DNA of 64,000 nucleotides from Hyphomonadaceae bacterium (GTDB taxonomy: Bacteria; Pseudomonadota; Alphaproteobacteria; Caulobacterales; Aquidulcibacteraceae). Below the pieces are notes generated by a model that ran no database searches, was not told where the DNA came from, and saw nothing but the letters and a program-made list of their open reading frames with translations. Where the stretch lies: positions 12,405 to 76,404 of the forward strand of contig JALHQO010000013.1 in the NCBI GenBank assembly GCA_022841905.1. The letters are read 5' to 3'. Below, piece after piece: positions 60,429 through 64,000 of this stretch; the stretch's first letter is position 1; the number at the start of each line of letters is the position of its first letter. A program made the translations under genes and the position numbers.

Positions 60429-62195
60429 TCACTCCGCCCCGTCGAGCGCCTCGTACGTCACCAGCGTAAAGCGCGTGCGCTCGCTGTCGCGCATTCTTTG
60501 CGCGATGACTTCATGGAGATCGGGCCGCCACGTTGTCCAGCGGTCGATGAAGGCGTTGGCTGCGGCGCGATCGCCGTTGCGTTGCAGCGCCAAGGTTTCG
60601 CGCAGTAGGGACGTCACCGCCCCCGGATAGCGCCGGTGATCGATGCACAGCTGCCCATTCTCGAAGCGCAACGCGCCCTGGTCCAAGAACCAATTCCACT
60701 GGATCAGCTGCATGGTCTGATACGGCTGCTCGCGACGCGGCCGGTTTTTCTGCAGAACACGGCGAATGCCCGAGGCGTAAATTGCTTGCAGCTGTGCGTC
60801 GCTGATCCGTCCGCGCTCGTTTAGAATCCGCGCCGCCGTGAGCGACACCAGGTCCGCCTTCATCTCTTCCAGCAGCGAGGCATTGTCCTCCAGCGCCACA
60901 TCGAGATCGCGGCCATCGGCGGTTTGATCGACGCCGAGATAATGGCCGACCTCGTGCCATAGTGTGCGATAAAAGCCGCCCTCCGGCGTCAGCTGGCTTG
61001 CCTGCGCCGGCACGATCGCCGATTGGAACGCCCGATTCGTCTCCTGGAACAGTTCGTCATTCAGCAGGATGTTGCCGCGCATCAGGATGGTGCGCCCATA
61101 CTGGCGTGCGAGATAGGCGTCGTTGGGCAGGATCGTCGCCGTATTGGCGCCGCGCGCTTGACCGAAATCGGCGATGATATTGTAGACGCCGACCGGAATG
61201 TCGCTACGCACCTCGCGGTGATGCTCATACGGCAGCGCGTTTTCGACCACCTGAATGTCGGCCAAAGCCGCCTGCAACTCATCGCTCCGCGGTCGGTCGC
61301 GCACGAGCAGGGAAAGCGAGAAGAACGTCTTCACTCCGAAGAGGGCATCGTCATAGGTCTCGTAGGCGCCGATCTGCGCATTGAGATTGCCGGTGAATTG
61401 GCCGGTAATCCAAGCTGCGTCGCCGCCCTCATAATCATCCGCCAATAGATCGCGCGCCCGCAACCGCAGATATCGCGCGAACGCTGCATCGCCGCTCTCG
61501 ACGTGCGCCGCCGCCGCATTCAGCCGCTCGTAGATGAAGAAAATGTTCTCTGCGTACGCCACGGAATACGGCACGGCCAGATAATCAGCGCTCTCACGAA
61601 AGCGCGCACGCAAGCCTGGGTGCAAAGTGTCGAGCGCCGGATAGCGATCGAGCGTGCTGAGCGCCCGGCGTCTGTTTTCAGGCGTCGCCGACCACACCAC
61701 GCCGCGATCATCCAGCAATTCGTCGCGGCGCTCCGGATGCGCAGCGAAATAGGCATCCATCGTCTCGCGCGTGACGCCGGCCGGATACACATTTCGCGCC
61801 GGCGCCTCCGGCGCGACGGAGAGAAACGCCTCGCGCGTGTTGTCCAAGGTGGACGCAATTGGCCCGCTGTTCAGCCGAAAGAGATCGTGCTCAAGCGCAA
61901 GCTCCGGATGCGCCGCCAGGTAGTCCGCCGCCGCCAAAGCCTGCGGGTGGCGCTGCTGCAGATAGAGCTGATGCATGCGCTCGCCCGCCTGCAGCAATTC
62001 GCTCACCGCCGCCCGCTCACCCGCGCTCAAGGCGGAGAGGTCGGGATTCAAATGCGTGCGCTGCGTGCGATCCAGGATTTGCTCTATCCGCGCATCGTCC
62101 CAAGCCGGCGCTATGCCGGCGGAGGAGACGGGCGTTGCCCCCGGCGTGGCGCAGGCGGCGAGCGAAACGGCGGCGGCGAACAGGAAATGGCGCAT
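60429..62195 (-). CDS. M49-like (dipeptidyl-peptidase III-like) metallopeptidase lipoprotein
   Basis: MRHFLFAAAVSLAACATPG lipobox; LWHEVGHYLGVD (HExxH) and SLLEEMKADLVSL (EExxAD). Confidence 0.8.
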   Translation of the reverse strand: MRHFLFAAAVSLAACATPGATPVSSAGIAPAWDDARIEQILDRTQRTHLNPDLSALSAGERAAVSELLQAGERMHQLYLQQRHPQALAAADYLAAHPELALEHDLFRLNSGPIASTLDNTREAFLSVAPEAPARNVYPAGVTRETMDAYFAAHPERRDELLDDRGVVWSATPENRRRALSTLDRYPALDTLHPGLRARFRESADYLAVPYSVAYAENIFFIYERLNAAAAHVESGDAAFARYLRLRARDLLADDYEGGDAAWITGQFTGNLNAQIGAYETYDDALFGVKTFFSLSLLVRDRPRSDELQAALADIQVVENALPYEHHREVRSDIPVGVYNIIADFGQARGANTATILPNDAYLARQYGRTILMRGNILLNDELFQETNRAFQSAIVPAQASQLTPEGGFYRTLWHEVGHYLGVDQTADGRDLDVALEDNASLLEEMKADLVSLTAARILNERGRISDAQLQAIYASGIRRVLQKNRPRREQPYQTMQLIQWNWFLDQGALRFENGQLCIDHRRYPGAVTSLLRETLALQRNGDRAAANAFIDRWTTWRPDLHEVIAQRMRDSERTRFTLVTYEALDGAE

Positions 62196-62285
62196 GGCGG
62201 CTAACATGGAGCGCTCAGCCATCGAAGGCGAGACAACTTATCGAAAAGAAGGCGTCAGCCATCCGAAGCTCGCAGCCGGAATGCG

Positions 62286-62364
62286 CCGTCCTCTTACGCT
62301 AAAGCTTCGGAGGACATCCTATTCTCGCTTCGCGAGCGTAGGATGGTGCGGGAAGAGGACTCGG
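62286..62364. repeat. Compound intergenic palindrome
   Basis: GTCCTCTT (62288-62295)/AAGAGGAC (62353-62360) around CATCCTA...TAGGATG (62315-62321/62339-62345) with CGCTTCGCG tip. Confidence 0.65.
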
Positions 62365-62617
62365 CATCTTCATCGACCGATTTGAATAAAAAGAGATAAC
62401 TAGATTTCGGATTCGACCCGATACCGACAATGATACCGGCACGTGAGAAGAGTGCCCGAGTTCGAGTGCGCTCTAGGCCATCTTCGCCTTGTTCTTACAG
62501 CAGCTCGCACGCGCGCGGCAAGCGCGAGTTGGACGGTGTTGGATTGTGAGGCCTGTCGTTGGCCAGTGTTTCCCCCTTCCCAGAACCGCACTGGCGGGCC
62601 GCCGGCGATCTCACTGA

Positions 62618-62775
62618 GCAGACCTGCGCCGCACGGGCGCGACCCTGATGGCGGAGATCGGCGTCTCCGGCGATGTGATCAGCCGCATTCTAAATCACAC
62701 ACCCCCGGACCCCAGGTCACGAAGATCTATAATCGCTTCGACTACGAGCCGCAGAAGCGTGAGGCGTTGGGGTGA
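62618..62775 (+). pseudogene. C-terminal fragment of a phage-type tyrosine integrase, frameshifted
   Basis: Frame A: ADLRRTGATLMAEIGVSGDVISRILNHT (62618-62701); frame B: VTKIYNRFDYEPQKREALG* (62716-62775); together they match the tyrosine recombinase C-terminus (LRRT...LNH...YNR.DY..EKR). Confidence 0.85.
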
Positions 62776-63042
62776 AGCCCGTTGAGGGACACCGATCGCC
62801 CGCCTAGTCGCAAGTATTGGGATGGACCGGCCCGAACGTGCCTCTGTCTTGTCGCTCGTATAGCTTTGGCGATAGGGCAGGGATTGGCCCATTCGCGCCG
62901 CTCACAAACGGCCGACGCACACTTGTCGCGGTGGGCACACTTCGGCCAGTGATCTTCCCCCGGCCTATGCGCGGCCGGAAGATCATCGAGACGCCGCGGC
63001 TCTCCTTGCGGAGTGCTCTTAAACCGAAAGTTGACGAAGCAA

Positions 63043-63786
63043 TTACTGAATGGCGTATGCGCGTTGATACAGCGGCGTCTTCGTTTCGAATGGCGTGGCA
63101 TTGTCTCGTTCGCGCAGCGTGCCGCCCCAATTCCAACGCACGCCGAACGTGAACGTTTCGAAGTCGCCGAACACGTCTAGGTCGAAAGTCTCATACGAAG
63201 CGCGAAAGCTCACCGGCAAGGTGAAGGGTTGCCACTCCGCGTTGACCCCGATTGTGGTAGTGTCGAGATCGCCGCCGCCTGCGTCGAGATTGCCGACGCC
63301 GTAGGCGCCGCCGACGCGGAAATTGTCGGACAGGTACCAGTTCAAACCGACATCGGCATTCCAGCTGTCGAGATCGACCAGAAACTCGGTTTCACCAACG
63401 GTGTAACTGCCGCCGATGACCGTGCTGGGGCCCAGATTAAGGGTGCCTTCGATGCCATAAGCCGTTTCGTTGGTGCTGTCGGAACCATCGGGGTCGATAC
63501 TCGTCTGCGCAACGATGCCGCCGAGACGCCAACCGTCGCCATTGTAGTAGAGATGGCCAGCGAGGGTGTAATGATCGACATCGCCGTCGGTCGAACCGAA
63601 GCCGCCATCGACCTGGTAGCCGATCGAACCGCTGGCAGCGCCGAACGCGGCTTCAGCCTGCCATACATCATCCGTATCTCCGTCAGTGTTTCCGAGGTTG
63701 AGACCAACGTGACCACCGGCCTGAGCCATGGCCGGAGTAGCCGTGAGCAGAGCAGCGGCGGCTGCAAGCAATGCGATTTTCTTCAT
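63043..63786 (-). CDS. Outer-membrane beta-barrel/porin-like protein
   Basis: MKKIALLAAAAALLTATPAMAQAGGHVGLNLGNTDGDTDDV signal peptide; alternating Gly/aromatic strands; terminal FGVRWNWGG. Confidence 0.75.
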   Translation of the reverse strand: MKKIALLAAAAALLTATPAMAQAGGHVGLNLGNTDGDTDDVWQAEAAFGAASGSIGYQVDGGFGSTDGDVDHYTLAGHLYYNGDGWRLGGIVAQTSIDPDGSDSTNETAYGIEGTLNLGPSTVIGGSYTVGETEFLVDLDSWNADVGLNWYLSDNFRVGGAYGVGNLDAGGGDLDTTTIGVNAEWQPFTLPVSFRASYETFDLDVFGDFETFTFGVRWNWGGTLRERDNATPFETKTPLYQRAYAIQ

Positions 63787-63844
63787 TTTGGTTTCCCCCT
63801 CGGCTAATAAGTGAGCAAACTAAGGCGCTGGGAAAAAGAGCGCG

Positions 63845-63860
63845 CTACCCAAATGGGTAG
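63845..63860. promoter_or_regulatory. 16-bp inverted repeat in divergent promoter region, candidate operator
   Basis: CTACCC-AAAT-GGGTAG, with outer GCGC/GCGC symmetry; between divergent starts 63786(-) and 63912(+). Confidence 0.45.
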
Positions 63861-63911
63861 TGCGCGCCGGAGATTGGCGGAGGATGATATTGCTCCCAAA
63901 TGGAGCCGCTT

Positions 63912-64000
63912 ATGCGCGTCGCCGTCTCTGCGCTCTGCGCGCTTGCTCTTGCCGCGTGCGAACAAACGGCAACCCATCCGACGCCTGACATACCCCCCTC
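63912..64000 (+). CDS. Start of a small lipoprotein, truncated by window end
   Basis: ATG at 63912: MRVAVSALCALALAACEQTATHPTPDIPP, lipobox LAAC; not in the ORF track. Confidence 0.55.
   Translation, partial: MRVAVSALCALALAACEQTATHPTPDIPP

Noticed and set aside
62817-63152. 111-aa plus-strand ORF downstream of the integrase scar
   Set aside because: Overlaps the porin gene's 3' end and shows no recognisable motif.

Overview
GC-rich bacterial chromosome segment. Gene content and order suggest an alphaproteobacterium (lptCAB-rpoN-hpf-ptsN order; possibly the Hyphomonadaceae/Caulobacterales area, which is inference only). About 50 CDSs are supported. No rRNA, tRNA, CRISPR array or intact IS was found by eye. 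Recognisable modules: (1) class III cyclase/SUMF1-like fusion next to a CpdA-like phosphodiesterase; (2) glutathione-dependent formaldehyde detoxification (adhC/frmA, thioredoxin-like, GFA-like, fghA); (3) DUF2891-DUF979-DUF969-oxoprolinase cluster; (4) GltD-like FAD/4Fe-4S oxidoreductase plus 2-oxoacid:ferredoxin oxidoreductase (korAB), flanking a PA2779/PA2778-like pair; (5) 4-hydroxyproline catabolism genes; (6) NHEJ (Ku-LigD); (7) leucine catabolism (ivd-mccB-X-mccA); (8) lptC-lptA-lptB-rpoN ... hpf-ptsN, interrupted; (9) tyrosine catabolism (marR, hppD, maiA, fah) without hmgA; (10) FeS-type photolyase plus DUF2256; (11) M49-like peptidase plus a TonB-dependent receptor with no visible signal peptide. 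Main points for follow-up: a palindromic repeat family with 27-bp arms inserted in frame in two unrelated genes; an uncharacterised two-gene unit ending in a Phd-like protein with a histone-like basic tail; an extradiol-type VOC protein at the position where homogentisate dioxygenase would be expected; a same-frame TGA separating a lipoprotein peptidase from a leaderless TonB receptor; a frameshifted tyrosine-integrase fragment; and a near-perfect MarR-type operator upstream of hppD.
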